A stretch of 64,000 nucleotides of DNA from Sphingobacterium spiritivorum (GTDB lineage Bacteria > Bacteroidota > Bacteroidia > Sphingobacteriales > Sphingobacteriaceae), in assembly GCF_016725325.1 (NCBI RefSeq), contig NZ_CP068083.1, forward strand, positions 930,001 to 994,000, given 5' to 3'. The position numbers and the translations under genes are program-made. Within the stretch, counting starts at the first letter, position 1; the number at the start of each line of letters is the position of its first letter. Positions 1-8,885 of this stretch are shown here, one piece after another. A model generated the notes under the pieces. That model saw only the letters and a program-made list of their open reading frames with translations, searched no databases and was not told the DNA's origin.

Positions 1-302
1 TAATCACGAAGATCACCAATCACTTTATCAGCCATAGGATCACCACCAGCCGAACGGATAAACGTATCGCCCAAAGTCTGCAATGTCTCATAAAAGAAAC
101 GTTTCATTTCGTCATATGGCATATCCTTGGTCCAAAGATCAATACGCATGGAGTTTTTATATTGCGCATCCCATAATGCCAAAAACATGGCCTTTGCAGG
201 AAGTTCGTCTGAAGACTCGCCATCACTGGATGTCCAGTGAATAGTCTCAGGGACATTTTGCTCGTCTAATTCTATCTGTAATTTAATTTCTGCCTTTTTC
301 AT
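1..302 (-). CDS. gldC: Gliding motility protein GldC, 3' end outside window
   Basis: About 100 residues are present, reading from the ATG at 302 to the window edge without a stop, so only the C-terminus is missing. The N-terminus (MKKAEIKLQIELDEQNVPE), the WTSSDGE segment and the RIDLWTKDMPYDEMKRFFYETL block are what I recognise as GldC, a small gliding-motility/type IX-associated protein of Bacteroidota of about 110 residues. There is no signal peptide. It starts 5 nt after the stop of the small membrane protein at 308-550 and is probably the third gene of the helicase operon. Family assignment is from memory of the conserved motif. Confidence 0.85.
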   Translation of the reverse strand, partial: MKKAEIKLQIELDEQNVPETIHWTSSDGESSDELPAKAMFLALWDAQYKNSMRIDLWTKDMPYDEMKRFFYETLQTLGDTFIRSAGGDPMADKVIGDLRD

Positions 303-307
303 ACTCT

Positions 308-550
308 TTATATTCTTATCAATACGGTGACAATACCTACCACCAAAATAAATCCTATTTCAAACATCCACACACGTTTCAGATCCTTTATCCACACTCT
401 GAATAAAAGATCCACAACAGCCAATACAACAACCAGCACCCCTAACCAGGGAATAGAGATCATCGCTGTTTCCGGGTGTCCCAGTTCACTAAAAAACCAA
501 ACCAGAATACAGGCCAGCGTGATATTTAACGGTGTTAGTTTCAGTCCCAT
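308..550 (-). CDS. Small integral membrane protein, unknown function
   Basis: This gene encodes 80 residues with about three hydrophobic segments (roughly residues 7-20, 32-50 and 60-79). I do not recognise a named family. Its ATG overlaps the stop codon of the upstream helicase by one base (TAATG), which suggests translational coupling, and gldC follows after 5 nt. The tight packing supports a real gene although the product is short. The role is unknown; membrane location is inferred from hydrophobicity only. Confidence 0.7.
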   Translation of the reverse strand: MGLKLTPLNITLACILVWFFSELGHPETAMISIPWLGVLVVVLAVVDLLFRVWIKDLKRVWMFEIGFILVVGIVTVLIRI

Positions 551-1902
551 TATTTACTAGGCTTGAAAGCTTTTCCCTTCTTCTTTTTTCCTGTTCCCGT
601 TGTCTTCTTTGTTCCTGCTTTCTTTACAGGCTTAGGTTTTCCACCTCCATTAAGCATATATTTTTTCTCATGAAAAGCTCCTTTGAAATCAGGATCATCT
701 TTTTTCTTCTGATTATCAATTTCACGAGCTATAGCCTGACGTTCCTCAAAACCTGTTTTTTCAACAAAAACTTCTTCCGGGATTTCAAGAACCGGAATCG
801 ATTGACGGATAAGTTTTTCGATCTTCCTTACATAATATTCTTCGGCAGGATTACTGAACGTGATTGCATCTCCTTCATTGAATGCACGCCCGGTACGTCC
901 AATACGATGCACATAATCTTCAATAACTATTGGTACTTCAAAATTGATCACATGACTCACATTAGAAACATCCAGACCACGTGCAGCTACATCCGTAGCA
1001 ACCAGAATCCTGATATTACCTTCTTTAAATGCATTGATCGAGTTGATACGTGTATTCTGACCCTTATTGGCATGAATAACTCTCACCTGCTCTGTACCAT
1101 ATTTACGTTCCAGAAAATGAAATACATTATCTGCTACAGTCTTTGTTTTACAGAATACAATAAGACGGTGAAAAGATTCATCATCCTTCAGAAGATGCTG
1201 TAAGAGATTGAGTTTTGTTTTTTGATTAGGCACCTTATAGACAGCCTGCTGTACTGTCTTAGCCGGAGTAGCCTGTTCCGTAACTTCGATTACTGTAGGA
1301 AAGGCCAGAAAATCTCCTGCAATTTTGCGCACAAGTTCACTCATTGTTGCAGAAAACAACAGATTTTGTCTTTTCCGGGGAACGACTTCCAGTATACGGT
1401 GGATTTTAGAAATAAAACCCATATCCATCATTTTATCGGCCTCATCCATAACCAGAAATTTCAGAGACTTCACATTGATATGTCCTTCCAGATAAAGATC
1501 TAGAAATCTACCCGGAGTAGCTACAATAATATCGACCCCTTTTTCCAGGTTTTCAATTTGCGTTTTAGGTCCCAGGCCACCATACAGTACTACAGTACGC
1601 AGATCAAGATATTTTGAAAACAATTGTATATGTTCTTCGATCTGCATGGCCAACTCCCGCGTAGGAGATAAGATAAGCGCACGCATATCCTTACCTTGCG
1701 CATATTTCAGCTTCATCAACATAGGCAACACGAACGCGGCTGTTTTACCCGTTCCCGTCTGCGCTATCCCCATAATATCCTGCCCTGCCAGAACAGGGGT
1801 AATAGCCTTCTGCTGTATCTCCGTCGGAACGGAATAGCCAGCTTCTGAGATAGCATTGAGGATCTGTTTATTGAACTTGAAATCTTCAAAAGAGTTTTGC
1901 AT
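550..1902 (-). CDS. DEAD-box ATP-dependent RNA helicase, RhlE-like
   Basis: This 450-residue protein carries the full DEAD-box motif set. It has a Q motif near residues 6-28, motif I AQTGTGKT (about 47-54), PTRELA, the DEAD box, SAT, and HRIGRTGR near residue 335. The helicase core is followed by a Lys-rich tail (from about residue 410) typical of RhlE-type enzymes that remodel structured RNA in ribosome assembly or cold adaptation. It is the first gene of a three-gene minus-strand run with the small membrane protein and gldC. The ATG at 1902 gives the family N-terminus directly (SFEDFKFNKQIL). Which RhlE/CsdA/DeaD subgroup it belongs to cannot be settled by eye. Confidence 0.93.
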   Translation of the reverse strand: MQNSFEDFKFNKQILNAISEAGYSVPTEIQQKAITPVLAGQDIMGIAQTGTGKTAAFVLPMLMKLKYAQGKDMRALILSPTRELAMQIEEHIQLFSKYLDLRTVVLYGGLGPKTQIENLEKGVDIIVATPGRFLDLYLEGHINVKSLKFLVMDEADKMMDMGFISKIHRILEVVPRKRQNLLFSATMSELVRKIAGDFLAFPTVIEVTEQATPAKTVQQAVYKVPNQKTKLNLLQHLLKDDESFHRLIVFCKTKTVADNVFHFLERKYGTEQVRVIHANKGQNTRINSINAFKEGNIRILVATDVAARGLDVSNVSHVINFEVPIVIEDYVHRIGRTGRAFNEGDAITFSNPAEEYYVRKIEKLIRQSIPVLEIPEEVFVEKTGFEERQAIAREIDNQKKKDDPDFKGAFHEKKYMLNGGGKPKPVKKAGTKKTTGTGKKKKGKAFKPSK

Positions 1903-2057
1903 TTGGCAAAGATAGCGAAAAGCATTTATATGAAAAGGTCACATTACCATCAGATTTGACCGGAGACACTATGCCATACAAGCCTGACAGAGGTTACGGC
2001 GAACGATTTGAGGGATGACATAAAACTCATCTTTTTCTGATTATGCAACCCTCAGAT

Positions 2058-2088
2058 TTTGATTTAAACCTATTTTAAAGCAACTTTG
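2058..2088 (+). promoter_or_regulatory. Bacteroidota-type promoter for the S46 peptidase gene
   Basis: A TTTG (-33) at 2058-2061 is separated by 19 nt from CAacTTTG (-7) at 2081-2088, close to the consensus TTTG-N19-TAnnTTTG. The peptidase ATG lies 32 nt downstream. Confidence 0.6.
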
Positions 2089-2119
2089 TCCTAGATATAA
2101 AAGAACTTAAAAGGTTGAT

Positions 2120-4258
2120 ATGAAAAAATTATGGATTTTCGTACTGCTATTTGCAGTAAGTCTAAGCTCATTTGCCGACGAGGGGATGTGGTTTTTAATG
2201 CACATCAAGCGTCTAAATATGGCAGATATGCAGAAAAAAGGCTTAAAATTAACAGCTGAAGAAATTTACAGCATTAACAATTCCAGTCTTAAAGATGCGA
2301 TTGTACAATTCAACGGAGGATGTACAGCAGAGATCGTGTCCAATCAAGGTCTGGTGTTTACCAATCACCACTGTGGATATGGTGCTATCGCCGAATTGTC
2401 TACACCGGAGAATGACCACTTAACAAACGGATTCTGGGCTAAAACAAAAGCGGAAGAATTAAAACCAAAATCCTTATTTGTACGTTTTTTCGTACGTATG
2501 GACGATGTATCAAAGCGTATTCTTGGTCTTGTAAATGATAAAATGACCGAAAAGGAACGTGAGAAAATCATTAATCAGGAGATTGCTAAAATCCAGACAG
2601 AAAACAGCGAAGGCGGTAAGTATGTAGTATCTGTAAGATCTTTCTACAATGGAAATGAGTATTACTACTTCGTTTATCAGGATTATACAGATGTTCGCCT
2701 TGTAGGTACGCCTCCAAACAGCATCGGTAAATTCGGAGGTGATACAGACAACTGGGAATGGCCACGCCATACCGGAGATTTTTCTATCTTCCGTGTATAC
2801 GGAGACAAAGACGGCAACCCGGCACAGTATTCCAAAGAGAATGTTCCATTGAAGCCAAAACACTTTCTTCCTGTCAGTCTGAAAGGCTTTAAGGATAACG
2901 ATTTTGCTATGATTCTGGGATATCCCGGCCGTACAAACAGATGGATGCCTTCAGCAGGTATTGAGCAGAATGTAAAATTTGCTTATCCGGCGTGGGTTGA
3001 ATCTTCAAAAACAGGTCTGGATGCTATGAAAAAATATATGGATCGGGATCAGGAAGTAAAAATTAACTATGCTTCCAAGTACTCAGGTGTTGCCAACTAC
3101 TGGAAAAACCGCCAGGGTATGATCGATGCATTAACCTTCCATAAGACAGCTGCCACAAAAGCAGTAGAAGAAGCTAAATTCAACAAATGGGCTAACAAAG
3201 CTGCCAACAAAGCAAAGTATGGTGATGTTATCAAAACCATCAACGATTATTACGCAGCTACTAATGAAAAAGCAAGACATGACAATTACCTTACCGGTAT
3301 GATCCGCTCTTCAACTTTCGCTGCACTTCCGGCGAATCTGGGTGGAGGTCTTGCTCAATATGCAAAAGAAAATGAAGCAAAAAGATCAGAGATGCTTCCT
3401 AAGCTAAATGCTTTCATTCAGGATTCGTATGAAAAACTATATCAGCCTTTGGAAATAGAAGTATTGACACAAGAGCTTAATCTGTATGCTAAGAAAGGTG
3501 GTGCTATTGCTCCTTACATTGCAACGTTAGCAAGCAAAAATGGCGGAGATTTCCATAAGGATGTAGAGCAGGCATTTGCAACAAGTATCTTCGCTTCATC
3601 TGAAAAAGTAAATGCTTTTCTTGCCAACCCTGATGCTGCAGCTGTAGCACAAGATCCGTTGTTCCTTATTTCTTCAGCTTTAATGACCAAATACCGTGAA
3701 GTATTGCCTGGTCAGGAAGAAGCCGAAGGAAAATTCCAGGCCGCACACCGCAAATACATCGCCGGTGTACTGGAATCAAATCCAAAAGGAAAATATTATC
3801 CTGATGCGAACAGTACTTTACGTTTGACATATGGTTCGATAATGGCCCTTCCTCCAAATGCAAAAAATGATGCAGCGGAAAATTACTACACGACCCTAAA
3901 AGGAACTATTGCAAAGTACAAAAAAGGAGACGAAGAATTTGACCTTCCGCAACGTCTCATTGATCTTTACAATGCAAAAGACTTTGGTCGCTATGCAGAC
4001 AAAAAAGGATATATGCCTGTTAATTTCCTGAGCAACAACGATATTACCGGAGGAAATTCAGGATCTCCTGTAATTAACGGCAATGGAGAATTAATTGGCC
4101 TGGCTTTTGATGGTAACATTGAGGCAATGGCCGGAGATGTGATCTTCGATCCAAAACTACAACGTACAATATCTGTAGATATCCGTTATGTATTATTTAT
4201 CATTGATAAGTTTGCTGGAGCTACAAATATTATTGAAGAACTGAAAATTGTAGAATAA
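2120..4258 (+). CDS. S46 family dipeptidyl-peptidase, DPP7-like
   Basis: This 712-residue serine peptidase releases dipeptides from peptide N-termini in the periplasm. Residues 1-19 are a signal peptide ending SSFA. The catalytic His is in TNHHCGY (His84), the Asp lies in the DNWEWPRHTGD block (about 210-220), and the Ser is in GGNSGSP (Ser647). The S1-specificity position, 18 residues after the Ser, is Gly665 (in FDGN). DPP7-type enzymes, which prefer hydrophobic P1 residues, have Gly here, whereas DPP11 has Arg and prefers Asp/Glu. Length matches the family. It is transcribed alone from the promoter at 2058-2088. The enzyme class is firm; substrate preference is inferred from one residue. 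Confidence 0.93.
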   Translation: MKKLWIFVLLFAVSLSSFADEGMWFLMHIKRLNMADMQKKGLKLTAEEIYSINNSSLKDAIVQFNGGCTAEIVSNQGLVFTNHHCGYGAIAELSTPENDHLTNGFWAKTKAEELKPKSLFVRFFVRMDDVSKRILGLVNDKMTEKEREKIINQEIAKIQTENSEGGKYVVSVRSFYNGNEYYYFVYQDYTDVRLVGTPPNSIGKFGGDTDNWEWPRHTGDFSIFRVYGDKDGNPAQYSKENVPLKPKHFLPVSLKGFKDNDFAMILGYPGRTNRWMPSAGIEQNVKFAYPAWVESSKTGLDAMKKYMDRDQEVKINYASKYSGVANYWKNRQGMIDALTFHKTAATKAVEEAKFNKWANKAANKAKYGDVIKTINDYYAATNEKARHDNYLTGMIRSSTFAALPANLGGGLAQYAKENEAKRSEMLPKLNAFIQDSYEKLYQPLEIEVLTQELNLYAKKGGAIAPYIATLASKNGGDFHKDVEQAFATSIFASSEKVNAFLANPDAAAVAQDPLFLISSALMTKYREVLPGQEEAEGKFQAAHRKYIAGVLESNPKGKYYPDANSTLRLTYGSIMALPPNAKNDAAENYYTTLKGTIAKYKKGDEEFDLPQRLIDLYNAKDFGRYADKKGYMPVNFLSNNDITGGNSGSPVINGNGELIGLAFDGNIEAMAGDVIFDPKLQRTISVDIRYVLFIIDKFAGATNIIEELKIVE

Positions 4259-4383
4259 CTGCTATTAAATAACTTTTTTCAGCAAAAAAAGATGAAAAAA
4301 TATTTATGCTTTCATTGCTTTTTGTATATTTATAACATCGTTTGAGGATTAATTAAAGAAAACTATAATTATATTAATTAAAA

Positions 4384-4563
4384 ATGGAAAACTACACTAA
4401 ATTAAAAGAGCTGGTAGCTTCAATCGAAGCAGATGCGGACAAATTTTTCAACAACGGAAACGCTGCTGCAGGTACGCGTGTACGTAAAGGTTTACAAGAA
4501 ATCAAAACTTTAGCGCAAGACATCCGTAACGAAGTTACTGCTAAGAAAAACGACGGAAAATAA
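4384..4563 (+). CDS. Histone H1-like DNA-binding protein (Bacteroidota type)
   Basis: This 59-residue ORF starts MENYTKLKELVASIEAD and contains GNAAAGTRVRKGLQEIKTLAQDIR, the signature I associate with the short histone H1-like proteins of Bacteroidota. The protein is an amphipathic helix-turn-helix-like chain with Lys/Arg clusters and no Cys or Trp. It probably binds DNA non-specifically as a nucleoid protein. It stands alone between the S46 peptidase and a strong terminator at 4583-4620, so it is probably a monocistronic, highly expressed gene. The ATG at 4384 follows an A/T-rich leader without a clear Shine-Dalgarno sequence. Confidence 0.85.
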   Translation: MENYTKLKELVASIEADADKFFNNGNAAAGTRVRKGLQEIKTLAQDIRNEVTAKKNDGK

Positions 4564-4582
4564 TTTCAATTTTCGGAGATAG

Positions 4583-4620
4583 AAAATCCTTATCCTTTAC
4601 GGGTAAGGATTTTTTATTTT
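4583..4620 (+). terminator. Rho-independent terminator after the H1-like gene
   Basis: The stem AAATCCTTATCC/GGGTAAGGATTT has a short TTTAC loop and is followed by TTTTATTTT. Confidence 0.85.
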
Positions 4621-4645
4621 AAATGAGTTTGTCTAATTTAATTCT

Positions 4646-4936
4646 ATGGAACGTGCTACATTTGATGCATCGCTTTTGCATCCTAAACCACCCGCAGATT
4701 TTTCGGTTCACCTTCAGTCGCTGTGGTATGATGCTAAAGGAGACTGGCAGACCGCACATGATCTTATAGATCAGTTACACGACCCGGTATCCGCACATAT
4801 ACATGCTTATCTTCACCGCAAAGAAGGAGACAAATGGAATGCCGGCTATTGGTATAACAAAGCAAAACAACCTGTTTTCTCCTCATCTCTGTCAGCAGAA
4901 TGGGAACATTTGTTCGATCTGTACAACGGCAGATAA
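4646..4936 (+). CDS. Conserved hypothetical protein
   Basis: This 96-residue soluble protein has segments LWYDAKGDWQTAHDLI and HAYLHRKEGDKWNAGYWY, followed by an acidic C-terminus (SAEWEHLFDLY). The same pattern (Trp-rich, 'AKGDW.. AH' and 'HRKEGD..NA.YWY') occurs in a widespread but uncharacterised bacterial family, so it is probably a real conserved gene. It has no signal peptide or transmembrane segment. Its helical Trp/Tyr-rich repeats resemble a single TPR-like hairpin, but I would not assign a function. It sits alone between two terminators, after the H1-like gene. Confidence 0.75.
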   Translation: MERATFDASLLHPKPPADFSVHLQSLWYDAKGDWQTAHDLIDQLHDPVSAHIHAYLHRKEGDKWNAGYWYNKAKQPVFSSSLSAEWEHLFDLYNGR

Positions 4937-5025
4937 CGGACTCCATTCTATTGTAACCTTATCTTTCCTGCAAACAAAAGTATATCTTCATTCGTATAGT
5001 AATGGATAACCAATAACTATACGTC

Positions 5026-5715
5026 ATGAAAACCTTGCTTTTTACTCTTATCATTGCGCTATATAGCCTGTCACCTGTATCTGCTCAGCAACCGTCTTTA
5101 GAAGGAGCTTATCTTTCATCAAAGGATGGAACTACAGAACTCTGGTTATTTAAAGATCAATATTGTACCTATACTCAATTCAGTGAAAATAATTTTGTTT
5201 ACACCTGGGGAGGACCTATTCAGGCTGATACTCAGGGAATACAGGTATTAGTAGAATTTAATTCTCAGGATCCTGATAAAGTTGGTAGTAAGCAGTTATT
5301 CAAATCAAAAATGGCCGGAAATACATTAACGCTGAATGAACATACCTATACAAAAGCAGCAGGAAAAGCACAGAATCTGGACGGTTTATGGCGAATCACG
5401 GGTAGAAAAGAAGGAGAAAATATCAACAGCATTAAAAGAGGTGACCGCAAAACCATTAAAATATTGGTAGATGGTTATTTTCAGTGGATCGCTATCAATC
5501 CTGCTCAAAAAGGATTCTACGGAACCGGAGGAGGCAACTACTCTTTTCAGAATAACCAATACACAGAAAAACTGCTATTTTTCTCCAGGGATAATAGCCG
5601 TGTGGGCGCCACCCTTAGCTTCCGGGGAGAGTTAAAAGGTAATGACTGGCATCACAGCGGTAAAAGCTCAAAGGGTGATCCGATCTTTGAGATCTGGAGC
5701 AGAGAATCGCAATAA
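5026..5715 (+). CDS. Secreted protein of unknown function
   Basis: This 229-residue protein has a clear signal peptide (residues 1-20, ending VSAQ). Two similar halves are suggested by LEGAYLSSKDG... (about 25) and LDGLWRITGRKEG (about 118), each beginning a Trp/Tyr-rich beta pattern as in lipocalin-like or DUF-type periplasmic proteins. TYTKAAG and FEIWSRE close the two parts. No catalytic motif is recognised. It is monocistronic, ending 1 nt before a strong bidirectional terminator (5717-5753) shared with the convergent cysM. A role as a periplasmic binding or envelope protein is a guess. Confidence 0.7.
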   Translation: MKTLLFTLIIALYSLSPVSAQQPSLEGAYLSSKDGTTELWLFKDQYCTYTQFSENNFVYTWGGPIQADTQGIQVLVEFNSQDPDKVGSKQLFKSKMAGNTLTLNEHTYTKAAGKAQNLDGLWRITGRKEGENINSIKRGDRKTIKILVDGYFQWIAINPAQKGFYGTGGGNYSFQNNQYTEKLLFFSRDNSRVGATLSFRGELKGNDWHHSGKSSKGDPIFEIWSRESQ

Positions 5716-5716
5716 A

Positions 5717-5753
5717 CCAAAAGCGCTGTCCGGTAAACGGACAGCGCTTTTGG
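5717..5753. terminator. Bidirectional terminator between the secreted protein gene and cysM
   Basis: A perfect 16-bp stem (CCAAAAGCGCTGTCCG and its complement) with a 5-nt GTAAA loop carries A/T tracts on both sides. It serves both convergent genes. Confidence 0.85.
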
Positions 5754-5771
5754 ATACAATGTCATTTTATT

Positions 5772-6644
5772 TTATCCGAACAGGTCAGAGCTCAGATACC
5801 GGTCTCCACGATCACAGGCAATAAATACAATTACACCTTCCTCAAGTTCATTTGCGACTTTGAGTGCAGCAGCAAACGCACCGCCTGTACTCATTCCTGC
5901 AAATATTCCTTCTCTTTTTACAAGTTCACGGGACATCTGTGTAGATTCAGCCTGTGAAATATCAATAACCCGGTCCACACGGGACGCATCAAATATTTTA
6001 GGCAGATATTCCTGAGGCCACCTGCGAATACCGGGAATAGAAGATTCCTCCGTAGGCTGACAGCCTACAATCTGGATATCAGCATTTTTCTCTTTCAGAA
6101 ACATTGAATTCCCCATAATGGTGCCCGTCGTTCCCATCGCACTCACAAAATGGGTAATCTTTCCTTCTGTATCTCGCCATATCTCTGGTCCGGTTGTCTT
6201 GATATGTGCTTTATAATTATCAGGATTTGCAAATTGATTTAGAATAAAATACTCACCTGAAGCAGCTTTATCTTCCGCATAATCCCTGCAAATCTCCATA
6301 GATTCCAGAAGTGTCACTTTAGCTCCAAAGGCCTCCATTGTGAGTGTTCGTTCACGTGTAGACGTGCTGGGCATTACCAATTCCAGGCTTAAGCCATACA
6401 TACCTGCAATCATCGCTAATGCAATACCAGTATTACCACTGGTCGCCTCTATAAGTTTGGATTCCTTCGTAATCTCACCCCGTTCCAGAGCCGAGCGGAT
6501 CATATTCAATGCAGCCCTGTCTTTAACGGATCCGGCCGGATTATTTCCCTCCATTTTGGCGTAGATTTTCACCTTTGGATTGTTATGAAACTTAGTAATC
6601 TCGACCAAAGGTGTATTTCCTATGGTATCTATTATATTTCCCAT
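5772..6644 (-). CDS. cysM: Cysteine synthase B (O-acetylserine sulfhydrylase)
   Basis: This 290-residue PLP enzyme replaces the acetyl group of O-acetylserine with sulfide (or thiosulfate) to make cysteine. The PLP lysine is Lys41 in NPAGSVKDRA, the substrate loop is TSGNTG (about 69-74), and the phosphate-binding loop is GTTGT (about 170). The length and the WPQEYLP segment fit CysM rather than the longer CysK. It follows cysE after a 2-nt gap on the minus strand, so both steps from serine to cysteine are co-transcribed. Confidence 0.93.
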   Translation of the reverse strand: MGNIIDTIGNTPLVEITKFHNNPKVKIYAKMEGNNPAGSVKDRAALNMIRSALERGEITKESKLIEATSGNTGIALAMIAGMYGLSLELVMPSTSTRERTLTMEAFGAKVTLLESMEICRDYAEDKAASGEYFILNQFANPDNYKAHIKTTGPEIWRDTEGKITHFVSAMGTTGTIMGNSMFLKEKNADIQIVGCQPTEESSIPGIRRWPQEYLPKIFDASRVDRVIDISQAESTQMSRELVKREGIFAGMSTGGAFAAALKVANELEEGVIVFIACDRGDRYLSSDLFG

Positions 6645-6646
6645 AA

Positions 6647-7474
6647 TTATGTAAGTGGTTTAGCGTCAATAAATTTAGAATTAGCCTGATGGTAGACTGT
6701 TGTGTAGGGATCTGTACTGGAAGTCAGCCATACGTTACCTCCAATAATAGAATGATGCCCGATAACAGTCTCACCCCCCAGAATTGTTGCTCCGGAATAA
6801 ATGATCACATGATCCTCTATTGTCGGATGACGCTTCAGATTAGCCATGTTTTTTTCTACACTTAAAGCGCCCAGAGTAACACCTTGATACAATTTAACAT
6901 GATCTCCTATCACACTGGTCTCCCCGATTACTAATCCCGTACCATGATCGATATACAGATATTGCCCGATCGTCGCACCCGGATGAATATCTATGCCAGT
7001 CTTGGAATGTGCATACTCAGTAAGAATCCGCGGGATCAAAGGCACTCCTTGCTTATGCAGCTGGTTTGCCAACCGGAACACACTGATCGCCATAAATCCG
7101 GGGTATGTACGTATCACCTCACGAATGCTTTTCGCAGCAGGGTCTCCGGCTAATATAGATCGTGCATCCGTTAGCATAATTTCATAGAGCCCGGGCAAAC
7201 AGGTAAAAAACACACGTGAAATCTCCTGATTATCACATTGTGAACAAGCCTTTGTACGGATCAGAAGATCAAAAAGTTCATTTTCAGATTGCTGAAAAGC
7301 AACTCTGATCTCTTCTACAGACTGGTAACTATTCGAGTTCCGCTCCGGAAAGAGCAAATGTAAAAGATTCATAGCCCATTGGGCTATTCGTTTATTAGAA
7401 GGCATATCCTGTACTTCCAGTTGCTTTGCATACAAATGGTCATAGAAGCTTTCCATATTTTTATCAGCAGACAT
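6647..7474 (-). CDS. cysE: Serine O-acetyltransferase
   Basis: This 275-residue enzyme acetylates serine with acetyl-CoA, the first step of cysteine synthesis. An alpha-helical N-terminal half precedes a left-handed beta-helix of hexapeptide repeats (about residues 150-240), including DIHPGATIGQ, IDHGTGLVIGE and VIGGNVWL. The helical half is longer than in minimal SATs, as in the EpsC-type enzymes of Bacteroidota. It is the first gene of the cysE-cysM pair. The ATG at 7474 gives MSADKNMESF; the internal Met at residue 7 is an alternative start. Confidence 0.92.
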   Translation of the reverse strand: MSADKNMESFYDHLYAKQLEVQDMPSNKRIAQWAMNLLHLLFPERNSNSYQSVEEIRVAFQQSENELFDLLIRTKACSQCDNQEISRVFFTCLPGLYEIMLTDARSILAGDPAAKSIREVIRTYPGFMAISVFRLANQLHKQGVPLIPRILTEYAHSKTGIDIHPGATIGQYLYIDHGTGLVIGETSVIGDHVKLYQGVTLGALSVEKNMANLKRHPTIEDHVIIYSGATILGGETVIGHHSIIGGNVWLTSSTDPYTTVYHQANSKFIDAKPLT

Positions 7475-7537
7475 ATTTTATTTTTTTGAGCAAGTCAGTT
7501 ATTTCCCATTATCAATGCGAATATCTTCCATGCTGTC

Positions 7538-7915
7538 TCAGATTACTAGTTTTTCAAAAAGGTCCTGAAGTGTATCTGCAGGATTCTCCGTTAAGCCCGG
7601 ATGTACAGGCGAGCACTGTATAAGTGTACTGCGCCGGGCGGTTAGCCAACGAAACCGCTCCGCCTGATCTAATTCAGCCAGTTTACCCCCATCATTTGAA
7701 CCATTACAGATCTGTTCGAATGAATGTAAGTGCTGGCGAATCATGTCAACATCCAAATCTCTGCACAATACACTGCATTTATCGTCATTCAATTGCCATA
7801 AAAATCCGGAATAGCGCATTCTCTTACAATACAATATCACACCGACATTGATAAACTCTTCTCTCTCCACTCTAGGCACGAGTCTCACTACAGCATATTC
7901 AAATACGTTCTTCAC
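7538..7915 (-). CDS. DUF3037 family protein, partner of HipA-like kinase
   Basis: This 125-residue protein begins with YAVVRLVPRVEREEFINVGV and VILYCKRM, the N-terminal pattern of the DUF3037 family. It is soluble and lacks a signal peptide. Its start lies inside the 3' end of the upstream HipA-like kinase gene (17-nt overlap), which implies coupled translation. The same two-gene pairing is common in bacteria as far as I recall, so a functional partnership (substrate, inhibitor or cofactor) is likely, but no function is established. It ends 63 nt before cysE. Confidence 0.8.
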   Translation of the reverse strand: MKNVFEYAVVRLVPRVEREEFINVGVILYCKRMRYSGFLWQLNDDKCSVLCRDLDVDMIRQHLHSFEQICNGSNDGGKLAELDQAERFRWLTARRSTLIQCSPVHPGLTENPADTLQDLFEKLVI

Positions 7916-8702
7916 GTGCTTCTATAATTTGATTAACAAACAATTCTGAATGTGCCAGCCTGTTACATAAAAACTGAATATAGACTGAACGGGCATCCTC
8001 TGCACTCAACTCTCTTACTTCATCCTGCAGCCATTCATCCGGCACAACAGATAACACTTTACGGATGATTTCCTCCGTAAATAAAGGTTTGTACATCTCG
8101 TCAGTCTTCTTTACCTCCGAAGCATATTTCAACAATACATGATCCTTAATCTGAACAAAAGGTTTCACGGATTGTTCCTCCCAATTGTCCCAGCTATGAT
8201 GAAAATACAGCGAAGCACCATGATCAATCAGCCATAGTTCTTTGTGCCAGATCAGCATATTCGTATTCTTTACCGTACGATCTACATTCATCAGCAACGC
8301 ATCCAGCCAAACGATTTTTGATGCTTCTTCAGCACCTATATGATCTACATTAGCATCAAAGGTAATAGCTCCGTTCAGAAAATGTAAACCCAGATTCTTA
8401 CCAACACTGAATTTGAGGAGATCCTGTATCTCTTCATCAGGTTCTGTACGACCGAAAGAATCATCCAGCTCAGCAAACACAATCTCAGGAACACGAAGTC
8501 CCAGTACCCGTGCAAGTTCGCCCCCTATCAATTCAGCAATCAAAGCTTTACGCCCCTGCCCCGCTCCGCGAAACTTGATAACATAACTAAATCCGTCATC
8601 TGCATCTACAAGAGCCGGTAAAGATCCTCCTTCCCGGAAAGGTTGTACATATCGGATAATGTTTACTTCACGGATATCCAATTCTTTAATATTCATCTGC
8701 AA
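7899..8702 (-). CDS. HipA-like protein kinase
   Basis: This 267-residue protein has the layout of the stand-alone HipA-like (HipA_2) kinase fold. It has a beta-strand lysine in YVIKFRG (about residue 43), a Glu-containing helix AELIGGELARVLGL, a catalytic-loop equivalent NVDRTVKNTN (about 138-148) and a metal-binding LIDHGAS (about 157-163). Such proteins are sometimes mislabelled aminotransferases. It lacks the N-terminal domain of true HipA toxins, and no HipB-like antitoxin gene adjoins it; instead it overlaps a DUF3037 gene. It is probably a Ser/Thr kinase or a related ATP-grasping enzyme with unknown substrate. Met3 is an alternative start. Confidence 0.82.
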   Translation of the reverse strand: MQMNIKELDIREVNIIRYVQPFREGGSLPALVDADDGFSYVIKFRGAGQGRKALIAELIGGELARVLGLRVPEIVFAELDDSFGRTEPDEEIQDLLKFSVGKNLGLHFLNGAITFDANVDHIGAEEASKIVWLDALLMNVDRTVKNTNMLIWHKELWLIDHGASLYFHHSWDNWEEQSVKPFVQIKDHVLLKYASEVKKTDEMYKPLFTEEIIRKVLSVVPDEWLQDEVRELSAEDARSVYIQFLCNRLAHSELFVNQIIEAREERI

Positions 8703-8885
8703 TCACTTATGTAATAAACGGCCTCCTATTTACACGCATTTCCAGCAGGAAGTAAGTGCAAAAGGCTTATTTTGTAAATATCATAAAAATAAAACATAAG
8801 CGTAGTAAGAATTCTGCAGATTTGTCCCTTGCCCCTCTTCATCGATTGTAAAAATCCGTACTTTAGAGGTAATAAACAGATCTGT

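Noticed and set aside
532..1203. A 223-residue plus-strand frame opposite the helicase
   Set aside because: It lies antisense to a well-supported DEAD-box gene and has the Phe/Ser/Cys-rich composition of an antisense shadow.
8829..8885. Upstream extension of the secreted protein gene
   Set aside because: The internal ATG at 8886 gives a clean signal peptide; the extension does not.
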